Origin: JAMXLO01 sp963819855
GTDB lineage: Bacteria > Pseudomonadota > Alphaproteobacteria > Acetobacterales > Acetobacteraceae
DNA: 64,000 nt
Reading direction: 5' to 3'
Assembly (NCBI GenBank): GCA_963819855.1
Contig: CAWFYC010000037.1
Span: forward strand, 62,001 to 126,000
Position numbers and translations under genes: made by a program. The notes below the pieces were generated by a model. It was not told where the DNA came from and did not search any database. It saw only the letters and a program-made list of their open reading frames with translations. Below, piece after piece: positions 17,796 to 25,517 of this stretch. The stretch's first letter is position 1; each line of letters opens with the position of its first letter.

Positions 17796-18760
17796 AGCGA
17801 ACCCTGGTTCTCATCGCGCTGCTGCTCGCGGGCAGCGGCGCGGCCGGCTGGTGGTGGCTGCACCGCGCCACGGACCCTGCAGCCTGGCAGGGCTATGTCG
17901 ACGCCGAGTATGTCCGCGTGTCGCCAACGCTGACCGGCCGTGTCACCGGCATTGCCGTAGCCCGCGGCGACCAGGTGGCGGCGGGCGCTCCGTTGTTCAC
18001 CCAGGACGATGCTGACGATGTCGCGGCCCGCGACGCCGCCGCTGGAAAGCTGGCGGAGGCGCGGGCAAGGCTCACCAACCTCGAGACGCGCATGCGGGAT
18101 ACCGAGATCGCCCAGGCACGTGCCGATCTCGCCGATCTGGTCGCCACGCGGGATCGCATTGCCAAAGACCTGGCGCGCAATGAGGAACTGCTGCGCACCG
18201 CCGCCGCCAGCCGGCAGACGGTGGATCAACAGCGCGCCGACCTGTCGTCGGCCATCGCGCACGTCGAGGCGGCGACCGCGAAGCTCGCGCAGATGGAATC
18301 ACCGACCGGGCGCGAATACGAGATTGCCGCCCAGCGTGCCATGGTGGCGCAGGCGCAGGCCGGGCTGGCGCAGGCGCAGTGGCAGGTGGACCAGCGCCAC
18401 ATCGCCGCGCCGGTCGCCGCGCTGGTGTCGGATACCTATGCGCGACCCGGCGAGACGATCAACGCGGGCGTCCCGGTGGTGTCGCTGTTGCCGCCGCAGA
18501 ATATTCTGGTGCGGTTCTTTGTCCCGGAGACCGCGCTCGCCACCCTGCATACCGGCGACCGGCTGAGCATCGCCTGCGACGCCTGCGCGGCCGGGCTCAC
18601 CGCCACCGTCACGTTCATCGCGCCGCAACCGGAATACACGCCGCCGGTGATCTACAGCGAAACCAACCGCGAGAAGCTGGTCTATCTGATCGAGGCGCAT
18701 CCGCCAGCCGACCAGGCCGTGCAGCTCAAGCCGGGCCAGCCGGTGGATGTGCGGCGATGA
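17792..18760 (+). CDS. HlyD/YbhG-like membrane-fusion (periplasmic adaptor) protein
   Basis: The 322-residue protein has an N-terminal anchor (TLVLIALLLAGSGAAGWWWL). A barrel-sandwich half-motif YVRVSPTLTGRVTGIAVARG is followed by a long alpha-helical hairpin rich in Ala, Arg and Glu (about residues 75-190) and the returning lipoyl half RHIAAPVAALVSDTYARPGE. It would bridge the ABC exporter in the inner membrane to an outer-membrane channel. Its start overlaps the TetR stop and its stop overlaps the ATPase start (ATGA in both cases), so translation is coupled. Confidence 0.9.
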   Translation: MKRTLVLIALLLAGSGAAGWWWLHRATDPAAWQGYVDAEYVRVSPTLTGRVTGIAVARGDQVAAGAPLFTQDDADDVAARDAAAGKLAEARARLTNLETRMRDTEIAQARADLADLVATRDRIAKDLARNEELLRTAAASRQTVDQQRADLSSAIAHVEAATAKLAQMESPTGREYEIAAQRAMVAQAQAGLAQAQWQVDQRHIAAPVAALVSDTYARPGETINAGVPVVSLLPPQNILVRFFVPETALATLHTGDRLSIACDACAAGLTATVTFIAPQPEYTPPVIYSETNREKLVYLIEAHPPADQAVQLKPGQPVDVRR

Positions 18761-19668
18761 CTGCGCTCGCCATCGACGTCCACGATCTGCGCAAGAGTTT
18801 CGGCCAACGGCTGGTGATCGATGGGCTGACGTTGCAGGTGCCGGAAGGCGAGATCTGCGGCTTCCTCGGCGGCAACGGCAGCGGCAAGACAACCACCATC
18901 CGCATGCTGTGCGGCCTGCTGCGCCCCGATGGCGGCGGCGGTACCTGTCTCGGCATGGATCTGCTCAGCGACGCTCCGCGCATCCGCCTACAGATCGGCT
19001 ACATGACCCAGCGCTTCAGCTTCTATGGCGACCTGACGGTGGCAGAGAACCTGGAATTCATGGCGCGGCTCTATCAGATTCGCGATCGCCGTCGTGCGAT
19101 TGCCGAGGTGCTGGAACGCATCGGCCTCACCGATCGCGCCGATCAGTTGGCGCAGGAACTGTCGGGCGGTTGGAAGCAGCGCATGGCGCTTGCTGCCTGC
19201 GTGCTGCATCGCCCGCGTCTGCTGCTGCTCGACGAGCCGACCGCCGGCGTCGATGCCAAGGCACGGCGCGAATTCTGGGACATGATCCACGAGATGGCGG
19301 CCGACGGGATGACGGTGCTGGTTTCCACTCACTACATGGACGAGGCGGAGCGCTGCCAGCGAGTGGTGTATCTATCCGGTGGGCGGCTGGTGGTGCAGGG
19401 CACCGCGGACGACGTGGTGCGCGCCGCGCATCTGGTGACATTCGAGGCGACCGGCGACGGCATCGAGCAGGCGGTGCGCCGATTGCGCCACCTCCCGGGC
19501 GTGGAGACCGCCGCGGTATTCGGCCGCTCGCTGCGCATCGCAGGGATGGATCGCGCCGCACTGCGTGCCGCGATCGATAGCCTCGGCGAAGACATGCTGC
19601 ACTGGGAGGAGGTCGAGCCGAGGCTCGACGATGTGTTCATTCATATGCTGCGGGACACCGAGGCATGA
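18757..19668 (+). CDS. ABC exporter ATP-binding protein (YbhF-like, single domain)
   Basis: The 303-residue ATPase has Walker A GGNGSGKTTT (residues 38-47), Q-loop MTQRFSFYGDLTV, signature LSGGWKQR, Walker B RLLLLDEPTAG and H-loop STHYMDE. A C-terminal extension (HLVTFEATGDGIEQAVRRLR onward) is typical of ABC-2 drug exporters. Escherichia coli YbhF has two ATPase domains; this has one, so it should work as a homodimer. It is coupled by ATGA overlaps on both sides. Confidence 0.92.
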   Translation: MTALAIDVHDLRKSFGQRLVIDGLTLQVPEGEICGFLGGNGSGKTTTIRMLCGLLRPDGGGGTCLGMDLLSDAPRIRLQIGYMTQRFSFYGDLTVAENLEFMARLYQIRDRRRAIAEVLERIGLTDRADQLAQELSGGWKQRMALAACVLHRPRLLLLDEPTAGVDAKARREFWDMIHEMAADGMTVLVSTHYMDEAERCQRVVYLSGGRLVVQGTADDVVRAAHLVTFEATGDGIEQAVRRLRHLPGVETAAVFGRSLRIAGMDRAALRAAIDSLGEDMLHWEEVEPRLDDVFIHMLRDTEA

Positions 19669-20792
19669 ACCGCTTCTCGTTCGCGCGTCTGTTCGCGATG
19701 CTGATCAAGGAATCGCTGCAGATGCGGCGCGACCGTGCCACCGTCGGCCTGACGGTGATGCTGCCCATGGTCCAGCTGTTCCTGTTCGGCTACGCGATCA
19801 ATGCCAATCCACGGCATCTGCCGACCGGACTGCTTGCTGCGGAACATTCCACCTATGAGCGCTCGCTCGCCGCCGCGTTGCAGAACACCGGGTACTTCGA
19901 TATCCGGCCGATGGCGACCGAGGACGAAGCCGAACAGGCGTTGGCACGCGGCGACGTGATGTTCGTGGTGAATATACCGCCGGACTTCTCGCGCCGGGTC
20001 GATCGGGGCGAGGTACCGCAGGTACTGATGGACGCCGATGCCACCGATCCCACCGCGATTGCCAACGCGACCGCGGCCGTGGTGGCGCTGAACGCCACAG
20101 TGCTGAACCGCGACCTGCCGGCTGACATGCGGGTGCAGCCGCAGCATCCACCGTTTCAGATCGTGTTGCATGGCCGCTACAATCCGGAGCAGATCACCGC
20201 GCTGAATATCGTGCCCGGGCTGATCGGGCTGATCCTGACCGTCTCTACGCTGGTGATGACGACACTGGCGATCACGCGCGAACGCGAGTCAGGCACAATG
20301 GAGAACCTGCTGGCGACGCCGGTGCGTCCGGTGGAGGTGATGCTGGGCAAGATCATCCCCTATGTCGGGCTGGCCTATGTGCAGATCGCGCTGATCCTGC
20401 TGGTGTCGGTCACGGTGTTCGCAGTGCCGGTGCGCGGCTCGGTGCCGCTGCTGCTGCTGGCGCTCGGCGTGTTCATCGCCTGCAACCTGGCGATGGGGTT
20501 CGCCTTCTCCACCATGGCGACCACTCAGATGCAGGCACAGCAGTTGTCGCAGTTCGGGCTGCTGCCATCGATCATGCTGTCGGGTTTCATGTTCCCGTTC
20601 ATGGGCATGCCGGCCTGGGCACGCATCATCGGCGAGGCGGTGCCGCTGACGCACGCGCTGCGCATTTCTCGCGGCATGCTGCTGAAGGGCAACGGGCTGG
20701 CGCAGATCTGGCCGGACCTGTGGCCGATGGCGGTGTTCGCTGTGGTGGTTGGGGCGATCGCGGTCAGCATGTACCGCGAGACGCTGGATTGA
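19665..20792 (+). CDS. ABC-2 type exporter permease (YbhS-like)
   Basis: The 375-residue permease starts with a cytoplasmic elbow (FAMLIKESLQMRRDRATVGL) and the first span. A large periplasmic loop follows (about residues 50-165, including VMFVVNIPPDFSRRVDRGE). Five C-terminal spans include LAITRERESGTMENLLATPV, the ABC-2 cytoplasmic motif. Only one permease gene is present, whereas the ybhGFSR operon has two, so a homodimer is inferred. It is the last gene of the operon; repeat copy B follows. Confidence 0.9.
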   Translation: MNRFSFARLFAMLIKESLQMRRDRATVGLTVMLPMVQLFLFGYAINANPRHLPTGLLAAEHSTYERSLAAALQNTGYFDIRPMATEDEAEQALARGDVMFVVNIPPDFSRRVDRGEVPQVLMDADATDPTAIANATAAVVALNATVLNRDLPADMRVQPQHPPFQIVLHGRYNPEQITALNIVPGLIGLILTVSTLVMTTLAITRERESGTMENLLATPVRPVEVMLGKIIPYVGLAYVQIALILLVSVTVFAVPVRGSVPLLLLALGVFIACNLAMGFAFSTMATTQMQAQQLSQFGLLPSIMLSGFMFPFMGMPAWARIIGEAVPLTHALRISRGMLLKGNGLAQIWPDLWPMAVFAVVVGAIAVSMYRETLD

Positions 20793-20809
20793 CCTGATGA
20801 AGGGCGATG

Positions 20810-20877
20810 ATGGGTTTCGTTCTCCGAGCTGCCGGTTTCGCGCCTTCGTAGGATGGGTTGAGCGCAGCGAAACCCAT
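20810..20877. repeat. Dispersed inverted repeat, copy B (left arm degraded)
   Basis: The right arm GTAGGATGGGTTGAGCGCAG continuing to CGAAACCCAT is intact, while only ATGGGTTTCG remains of the left arm. It lies between the converging ABC permease and cytochrome b561 genes, where it could act as a bidirectional hairpin. Same family as copies at 8133, 44154 and 51061. Confidence 0.7.
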
Positions 20878-20890
20878 CATTGGTCATCGA

Positions 20891-21454
20891 TCAGCGCGGC
20901 CGCCACGGCAACATCCGCCGCAGCGTCGCGTCGCGCAGCACATAATGATGGAACAGCGCCGCCGCCGCATGCACACCGGCAACGATCAGCACCGCGTTGG
21001 CGGCCAACGCGTGCCAGCCACCGATCAATTGTCTGAGTGCGCGATCGCTCGGATCATACGCCGGCACCTGAAACAGGTTGAAGATAACATCCCCGCGCAC
21101 CCAAACATTGGCGATGCCGAGAACCACCGCGAGGATCAGCAGCACATAGAGCAGCCAGTGCGTGGCGCGGGCGATCGCCAAAAGCACGCCGTGATCCAGC
21201 GGCGGCAACGTATCGCGGCGGGTCAGCCGCCAGCCAAGCCGGGCGAGCAGCACAACGCCGAGCGCCACGCCGAGCAGGATATGAACCGAGCGATAATCGA
21301 TCCGCAGCGGACCGTTCGGAAACACATCCACGGTCTGGCCGATCGTCCACAGGGCGACTACCAGCAGGGCACTGATCCAGTGCAAGGCAATGGTCGTGGA
21401 GTCATGCCGCAGGCCCTGCATCTCGGCAGGCTGCATCACGATCGTATCCCGCAT
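20891..21454 (-). CDS. Cytochrome b561-type membrane protein
   Basis: The 187-residue protein has four membrane helices. Histidines are placed for two b hemes: STTIALHWISALLVVAL (helix 1), YRSVHILLGVALGVV (helix 2), ARATHWLLYVLLILAV (helix 3) and GWHALAANAVLIVAGVHAAAALFHH (helix 4). It should shuttle electrons between ubiquinol and periplasmic acceptors. The upstream gene, nine bases away on the same strand, encodes an MbfA-like iron transporter, which suggests a shared transcript. Confidence 0.9.
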   Translation of the reverse strand: MRDTIVMQPAEMQGLRHDSTTIALHWISALLVVALWTIGQTVDVFPNGPLRIDYRSVHILLGVALGVVLLARLGWRLTRRDTLPPLDHGVLLAIARATHWLLYVLLILAVVLGIANVWVRGDVIFNLFQVPAYDPSDRALRQLIGGWHALAANAVLIVAGVHAAAALFHHYVLRDATLRRMLPWRPR

Positions 21455-21462
21455 GCAATCCT

Positions 21463-22419
21463 CTAGCTGCTGCCAATCAGGATGCCGGTGGCGAACACCA
21501 GGGCGCCGCCAAATGCCACCTGGAATGCGGCAGAAATTGGCGGCGTATCCATGTACTTCCAGCGCACCCAGCTGATCGCTGCGAGTTCCGCCACCACGAC
21601 GCACATTGCCAGCGTGACGGCGGTCCAGAAATTTGGGATCAGAAACGGTAATGTATGACCAATGCCACCGAGTGTGGTCATCAGCCCGGTGATCGCGCCA
21701 CGGATCACCGGCGCGCCACGCCCGGTCAGGCTGCCGTTGTCCGACAGCGCCTCGGCGAATGCCATCGAAATGCCGGCGCCGATCGAGGCGGCCATTCCGA
21801 CCAGGAACGCGTTCCATGACTGGCCGGTGGCAAACGCTGCGGCGAACACCGGCGCCAGCGTGGAGACCGAGCCGTCCATCAGCCCGGCCAATCCCGGCTG
21901 GATCACCCGCAGCACGAAATTCCGCCGCGCATGCGCGTCCTCACCTGCCCGGACATTGGCGGGCAGGTTCTCCTCGACGATCTGATCGGCACGCTGCTCG
22001 TGCACGGCCTCGGCCTCGGCCAGGTCGCCAAGCAATCTGCGGATCGACGCGTCGGTCGTCCGCGCCGCGGCGCGGCGATAGAATCGTTTGGCCTCCGTCT
22101 CCATGCTCTCGGCGAGGTCGCGCACGGAATCGAGGCGGAGCGGCTGGAGCTGCCAAACCGGCCGGTGCTGAATGAAACCGCGAATGTCGTAGCGGCGGAT
22201 CAGCGGGATGTGCTCGCCGAACTTTTCCTGATACAGCTCGATCAGCCGACGCCGATGATCGCTCTCCTCGCCGGCCATCTCGGTGAATACATTCGCGCTG
22301 GCGGGGTAATCCTGCCGCAACCCTTCCGCGATGTCGGTGTAGATACGGCCGTCCTCTTCCTCATTGGCGATCGCCAATGCAAGAACCTCGCGCTCGGACA
22401 GGTCTGAGAAGTTGCGCAT
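21463..22419 (-). CDS. mbfA: Membrane-bound ferritin / VIT-type iron exporter (MbfA-like)
   Basis: The 318-residue protein has an N-terminal ferritin-like four-helix domain with EEEDGRIYTDIAEG, EMAGEESDHRRRLIELY and LAEAEAVHEQRADQIVEENL supplying Glu and His metal ligands. A C-terminal VIT1-like membrane domain follows (PGLAGLMDGSVSTLAPVFAA, ISMAFAEALSDNGSLTGRG). This two-part layout is MbfA, which exports iron under iron excess or acid stress in alphaproteobacteria. It is often Irr-controlled; I cannot see a clear iron-control element upstream because that DNA is a gene scar. Confidence 0.88.
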   Translation of the reverse strand: MRNFSDLSEREVLALAIANEEEDGRIYTDIAEGLRQDYPASANVFTEMAGEESDHRRRLIELYQEKFGEHIPLIRRYDIRGFIQHRPVWQLQPLRLDSVRDLAESMETEAKRFYRRAAARTTDASIRRLLGDLAEAEAVHEQRADQIVEENLPANVRAGEDAHARRNFVLRVIQPGLAGLMDGSVSTLAPVFAAAFATGQSWNAFLVGMAASIGAGISMAFAEALSDNGSLTGRGAPVIRGAITGLMTTLGGIGHTLPFLIPNFWTAVTLAMCVVVAELAAISWVRWKYMDTPPISAAFQVAFGGALVFATGILIGSS

Positions 22420-22436
22420 TGCGGCCAATGTGGCCG

Positions 22437-22620
22437 TTACGGTCCGTCGGTCAAGTGGCCGGGGCGGCGGGCGACGGCGCGCTGGCAGATGGCCTCGAAC
22501 TGCCGGCCGACCGACGCCCAGGAGAACCGCGCCTCCAGCAACCCGCGCGCCGCACCGGCAAGGCGGCAGCGCAGGTCGGCATCCTCCAGCAGAATCGGTG
22601 GCGGCAACAGCCTCCGCGCC
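22437..22620 (-). pseudogene. Glycosyltransferase C-terminal remnant
   Basis: The minus-strand peptide ILLEDADLRCRLAGAARGLL followed by EARFSWASVGRQFEAICQRA resembles the end of GT4-type glycosyltransferases (residues after the nucleotide-sugar site, with the FSW..VG..FE helix). It ends at a TAA at 22437, 17 bases before the MbfA start. The rest of the enzyme is missing; upstream sequence changes abruptly at about 22594 into a nucleotide-sugar dehydrogenase N-terminus. I read this as a deletion junction. Confidence 0.55.
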
Positions 22621-22827
22621 ATTCACGGTCGCCGTGAGCGTTCCGCGTGCGACGGCATCGGCAATCAGCTTATCGACCGATGCCTCGACGATCGGCGACT
22701 GACCGCGCTTGAGGAGGTCGATCTTCGCCGGCGCAACATCGACGCCGATGACCTGATGGCCGAGATCGGCAAGGCAGGCGCTGGACACCGCACCCACATA
22801 GCCGATCCCGAACACGGAAATCCTCAT
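22594..22827 (-). pseudogene. UDP-glucose/GDP-mannose 6-dehydrogenase N-terminal remnant
   Basis: The peptide MRISVFGIGYVGAVSSACLA followed by DLGHQVIGVDVAPAKIDLLK and RGQSPIVEASVDKLI is the NAD-binding start of AlgD/Ugd dehydrogenases (GxGYVG motif). The family would continue with a conserved CVGTPS strand, but after ATD (residue 78) the sequence becomes a glycosyltransferase tail in another frame. The start overlaps the stop of the aminotransferase gene (ATGA), so it was once the next gene of that operon. An exopolysaccharide locus seems to have been deleted here. Confidence 0.7.
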
Positions 22828-24164
22828 TTGCCGGCAGCAACCGCTGCGTCGACCGCGGCGCCCAGTCGATCGACGATCGTGTCGATGTCGGCGGCTGTCG
22901 CGATGTAGGGCGGTGCGACGATGACGTGGTCGCCGTGCTTGCCGTCGATCGTTCCGCCCATCGGATAGATCGCCAGTCCGCGCGTCAGCGCCTCACGCTT
23001 GACCCGCTCGTTGATCGCCAGCTTCGGATCGAACACCTGCTTCGTGGTGCGGTCGGTGACAAATTCCAGCGCCCAGAACAGGCCGCGGCCACGGATATCG
23101 CCGACATGGCGGTGGTTGCCGAAGCGCTCGGTCAGCGCGGTCTCCAGCCGGGCGCCCATGGCGCGAACGTTCTCCAGCAGATTGTCGTCGCGGATGATGC
23201 GCTGAACCTCCAGCGCGGCGGCGCAGGCAACCGGATGCGCCTGGTAGGTGTGGCCGTGCATGAAGCCCCCGGAGCCGACGTTGATCGCACCGACGACCTT
23301 GCCGCCGATCAGTACGCCGCCGATCGGCTGGTAGCCACCGCCGAGGCCCTTCGCCACCACCTGCAGGTCGGGCGCGATGCCCTCCTGCTCCCAGGCGTGC
23401 ATCGTGCCGGTCCGGCCCATGCCGCACATCACCTCGTCCAGGATCAGCAGAGCGCCATGGCGGTCGCAGATCTCACGCATGCGGCGGAAATAGCCGGGCA
23501 GCGCGGCGACACAGCCGGTGGTGGCGCCGACCACGGGTTCCGCGATGAACGCGATCACCGTGTCGGGACCCAGGCGCTGGAATTCCGCCTCCAGTTCGTC
23601 CGCCAGCCGATCGACGTACTGCTGGTCGATTTCATCATCGTGTTGGAAACGATAGGCAAAGCAGGGCGAGACCAGGCTGAACGCTGGTGCAAGAATTGGC
23701 TCGTATAGCGCCCGCCGCATCATGTTGCCGCCGGCACCAAGCGCGCCGAGTGTGTTGCCATGGTAGCTCTGGCGGCGAGCGATGAAGCGGGTGCGCCGGG
23801 GCTGGCCCAACTCGACGAAATACTGCCGCGCAAGCTTGAGTGCGGCCTCGGTGCCCTCGGAACCCGATGAGCAGAAATAAGCATGGGTCAGGCCGCCGGG
23901 CTCGCCGTCCAGCACGATGTGCGCCAGGTCCTCGGCTGGCTGGCTGCTGAAGGTGCCGGTATGGGCGTAGGCCATCGCGGCGGCCTGCCTGCCGACGGCC
24001 GAGGCGATGCGCTGATTGCCGTGGCCGAGGCAGGCCACCGCTGCACCGCCGGAGCCGTCGATGACGCGCGTACCGTCGGCGAGGCAGAGATAGATACCCT
24101 CACCACCGACTGCGGTTGGTGGGACGGCACCGGAGCGATGCAGGACGCGGCTGGTCATGATCAA
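22824..24164 (-). CDS. Class III PLP-dependent aminotransferase
   Basis: The 446-residue enzyme has YFCSSGSEGTEAALKLARQY (phosphate-binding region), a YHGNTLGALG helix, and GALLILDEVMCGMGRTG, where the Asp contacts the PLP nitrogen. The Schiff-base lysine lies in LQVVAKGLGGGYQPIGG, followed by THT-like residues in HGHTYQAHP. It belongs with omega-amino-acid:pyruvate or diaminobutyrate-type transaminases; the substrate is uncertain. The start could be residue 1 or 3 (MIM). It leads the remnant dehydrogenase by an ATGA overlap. Confidence 0.92.
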   Translation of the reverse strand: MIMTSRVLHRSGAVPPTAVGGEGIYLCLADGTRVIDGSGGAAVACLGHGNQRIASAVGRQAAAMAYAHTGTFSSQPAEDLAHIVLDGEPGGLTHAYFCSSGSEGTEAALKLARQYFVELGQPRRTRFIARRQSYHGNTLGALGAGGNMMRRALYEPILAPAFSLVSPCFAYRFQHDDEIDQQYVDRLADELEAEFQRLGPDTVIAFIAEPVVGATTGCVAALPGYFRRMREICDRHGALLILDEVMCGMGRTGTMHAWEQEGIAPDLQVVAKGLGGGYQPIGGVLIGGKVVGAINVGSGGFMHGHTYQAHPVACAAALEVQRIIRDDNLLENVRAMGARLETALTERFGNHRHVGDIRGRGLFWALEFVTDRTTKQVFDPKLAINERVKREALTRGLAIYPMGGTIDGKHGDHVIVAPPYIATAADIDTIVDRLGAAVDAAVAAGK

Positions 24165-24194
24165 TTGCTCAATTGAGGTGGCATTGGACAGGCA

Positions 24195-24590
24195 TTAGGA
24201 GTCAGGGTCATCGGGTGGAGATTGCGCGTCCAGCGCTGTCAGCAGTGCGCGTATCTGCGTCTCAAAGGGCGGAATGTCATCTCGCACTGTCGCCCAGGTC
24301 TGGATGAGATCGATACTGAAATATCCGTGTATCAGTGCATTGCGCATCTCGTAGGGCGCGTGCCACGGAACCGTCTCATGGGCAATGGCAAATTCGTCAT
24401 GATACCGAAGGACGTTGCGGCATGCCTCGCCTATCACTTCCAGATTGCGGATCACGGCATCCTGGGTAATTGGCGTTTTCAGGAACTGCTCCTCTGCCTG
24501 GCCTGCTGTGTAGCTACGTATTCGTTCTGCCGCGTCGACGATGTGCTCAAGATACGCGCGGAGGCGGAGCGCGCGTGGCCGCCGCACCAT
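24195..24590 (-). CDS. hepT: HepT-type HEPN ribonuclease toxin
   Basis: The 131-residue all-helical HEPN protein (DUF86) has the RNase motif RX4HXY as RNALIHGYF. Upstream helices (YLEHIVDAAERIRSYTAG, AVIRNLEVIGEACRN) complete the family pattern. HepT cuts RNA and is silenced by its MntA partner, which in Shewanella oligoAMPylates the motif tyrosine; that tyrosine is present here. Its start overlaps the mntA stop by one base. The downstream neighbour is the aminotransferase. Confidence 0.88.
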   Translation of the reverse strand: MVRRPRALRLRAYLEHIVDAAERIRSYTAGQAEEQFLKTPITQDAVIRNLEVIGEACRNVLRYHDEFAIAHETVPWHAPYEMRNALIHGYFSIDLIQTWATVRDDIPPFETQIRALLTALDAQSPPDDPDS

Positions 24591-24880
24591 CAGACCGGCA
24601 AAGCACTGGTCAGGACCTCGGCGCGGAAACTTTCGGGTAGAGCACGAGGCGTCACGACGTCCACTTCGATGCCGAGCAGCTTGCGCAACTCCCAGCGGAT
24701 TGCGCCAAGATCGAACAGCGTCATGCCCTCGGCCGGCTCCACCAGCAAATCAAGATCACTGGCGTCGGTATCCTCGCCGAGGAGGACCGAGCCGAAGACG
24801 CGTGGGTTGCTTGCGCGATGCGCCGCGACCGTGTCTCGGATGGCCTGACGGTGTTGGTCAAGCAATGCTGATGGTCTCAC
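24590..24880 (-). CDS. mntA: MntA-type minimal nucleotidyltransferase antitoxin
   Basis: The 96-residue protein has the MNT motif GSX10DXD: GSVLLGEDTDASDLD. After it comes LLVEPAEGMTLFDLGAIRWE and a third acidic strand VDVVTPRALP. It should be the antitoxin that adenylylates HepT. The GTG at 24880 is chosen because a TTG at 24892 would sit directly on the AAAAGGA ribosome binding site; either is possible. The gene pair is compact and alone, as expected for a mobile toxin-antitoxin module. Confidence 0.86.
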   Translation of the reverse strand: MRPSALLDQHRQAIRDTVAAHRASNPRVFGSVLLGEDTDASDLDLLVEPAEGMTLFDLGAIRWELRKLLGIEVDVVTPRALPESFRAEVLTSALPV

Positions 24881-24960
24881 GGCGACACACAATCCTTTTG
24901 GTCACTCCGCCGCTTCATTGTCACTGACGGCGGCAAAAGTCACGCCCGAGCCGGCGCAAG

Positions 24961-25509
24961 TCAGATGGGCTTGCCCTCGCTGCTCCGCCAGGCCTCGCCC
25001 AGCAGCGCGTTGCTGGGCAGTGTCGGATCACGGACCTTGCGCGCGGTGTCGGCACCGGCGACCGGCAGACCCTGCGGATCAAGCAGCCCGATCTGCACCA
25101 GCACCGATGCCTGATCCCAATAGATGTGCTCGTGCGCCACCTTCCCGTCGCGGAATTGCACGATCGCCACCAGCGGTACCTCGACGGCTCGCCCGGTGGG
25201 GGCGACGCCCGGCAGCATCCAGTCGATCGACGCAGTATGGGTGAAGCGGAAGATCACCTCATCCACGATGCGATCGGCGCCGATGGTGCGGCTGACCGGA
25301 ATCATCGCGGTATCGGGCGGATTCGCGCCGATGAAGTGATACCGGTAGAAGCGCTTGAGCTGATCATGCCCTACGCCGCCCGCCATGGTGGGGATGTGAT
25401 TCACGTACGGCGACGCAACCATCGTCGCCATCGTCGCATCGACATCGCGGGTCTCGAACTCGTACCGGCAATGCGCCTCCCAGAGGACCGCGAGGTCATA
25501 TTCGGGCAT
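24961..25509 (-). CDS. NTF2-fold (SnoaL/ester-cyclase-like) protein
   Basis: The 182-residue product has the family pattern: LWEAHCRYEFETRDVDATMA (N-terminal helix, acidic), YVNHIPTMAGGVGHDQLKRF, then VDEVIFRFTHTASIDWMLPG and VEVPLVAIVQFRDGKVAHEH, ending IYWDQASVLVQIGLLD. These features match SnoaL-like cyclases and dienelactone-associated NTF2 proteins. It lies eight bases after the LLM monooxygenase on the same strand, so the two likely act on one substrate or its product. The exact reaction is unknown. Confidence 0.78.
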   Translation of the reverse strand: MPEYDLAVLWEAHCRYEFETRDVDATMATMVASPYVNHIPTMAGGVGHDQLKRFYRYHFIGANPPDTAMIPVSRTIGADRIVDEVIFRFTHTASIDWMLPGVAPTGRAVEVPLVAIVQFRDGKVAHEHIYWDQASVLVQIGLLDPQGLPVAGADTARKVRDPTLPSNALLGEAWRSSEGKPI

Positions 25510-25517
25510 CTGTTCCC

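Noticed and set aside
17177..18760. A 527-residue TetR-HlyD fusion
   Set aside because: It arises only because the +1 indel at 17516 throws the TetR frame into the frame used by the HlyD gene. Restoring the indel gives normal separate genes with an ATGA overlap.
21463..22827. A 454-residue dehydrogenase-MbfA fusion
   Set aside because: The middle section is out-of-frame sequence through the glycosyltransferase relic, and MbfA has its own ATG and full normal length from 22419.
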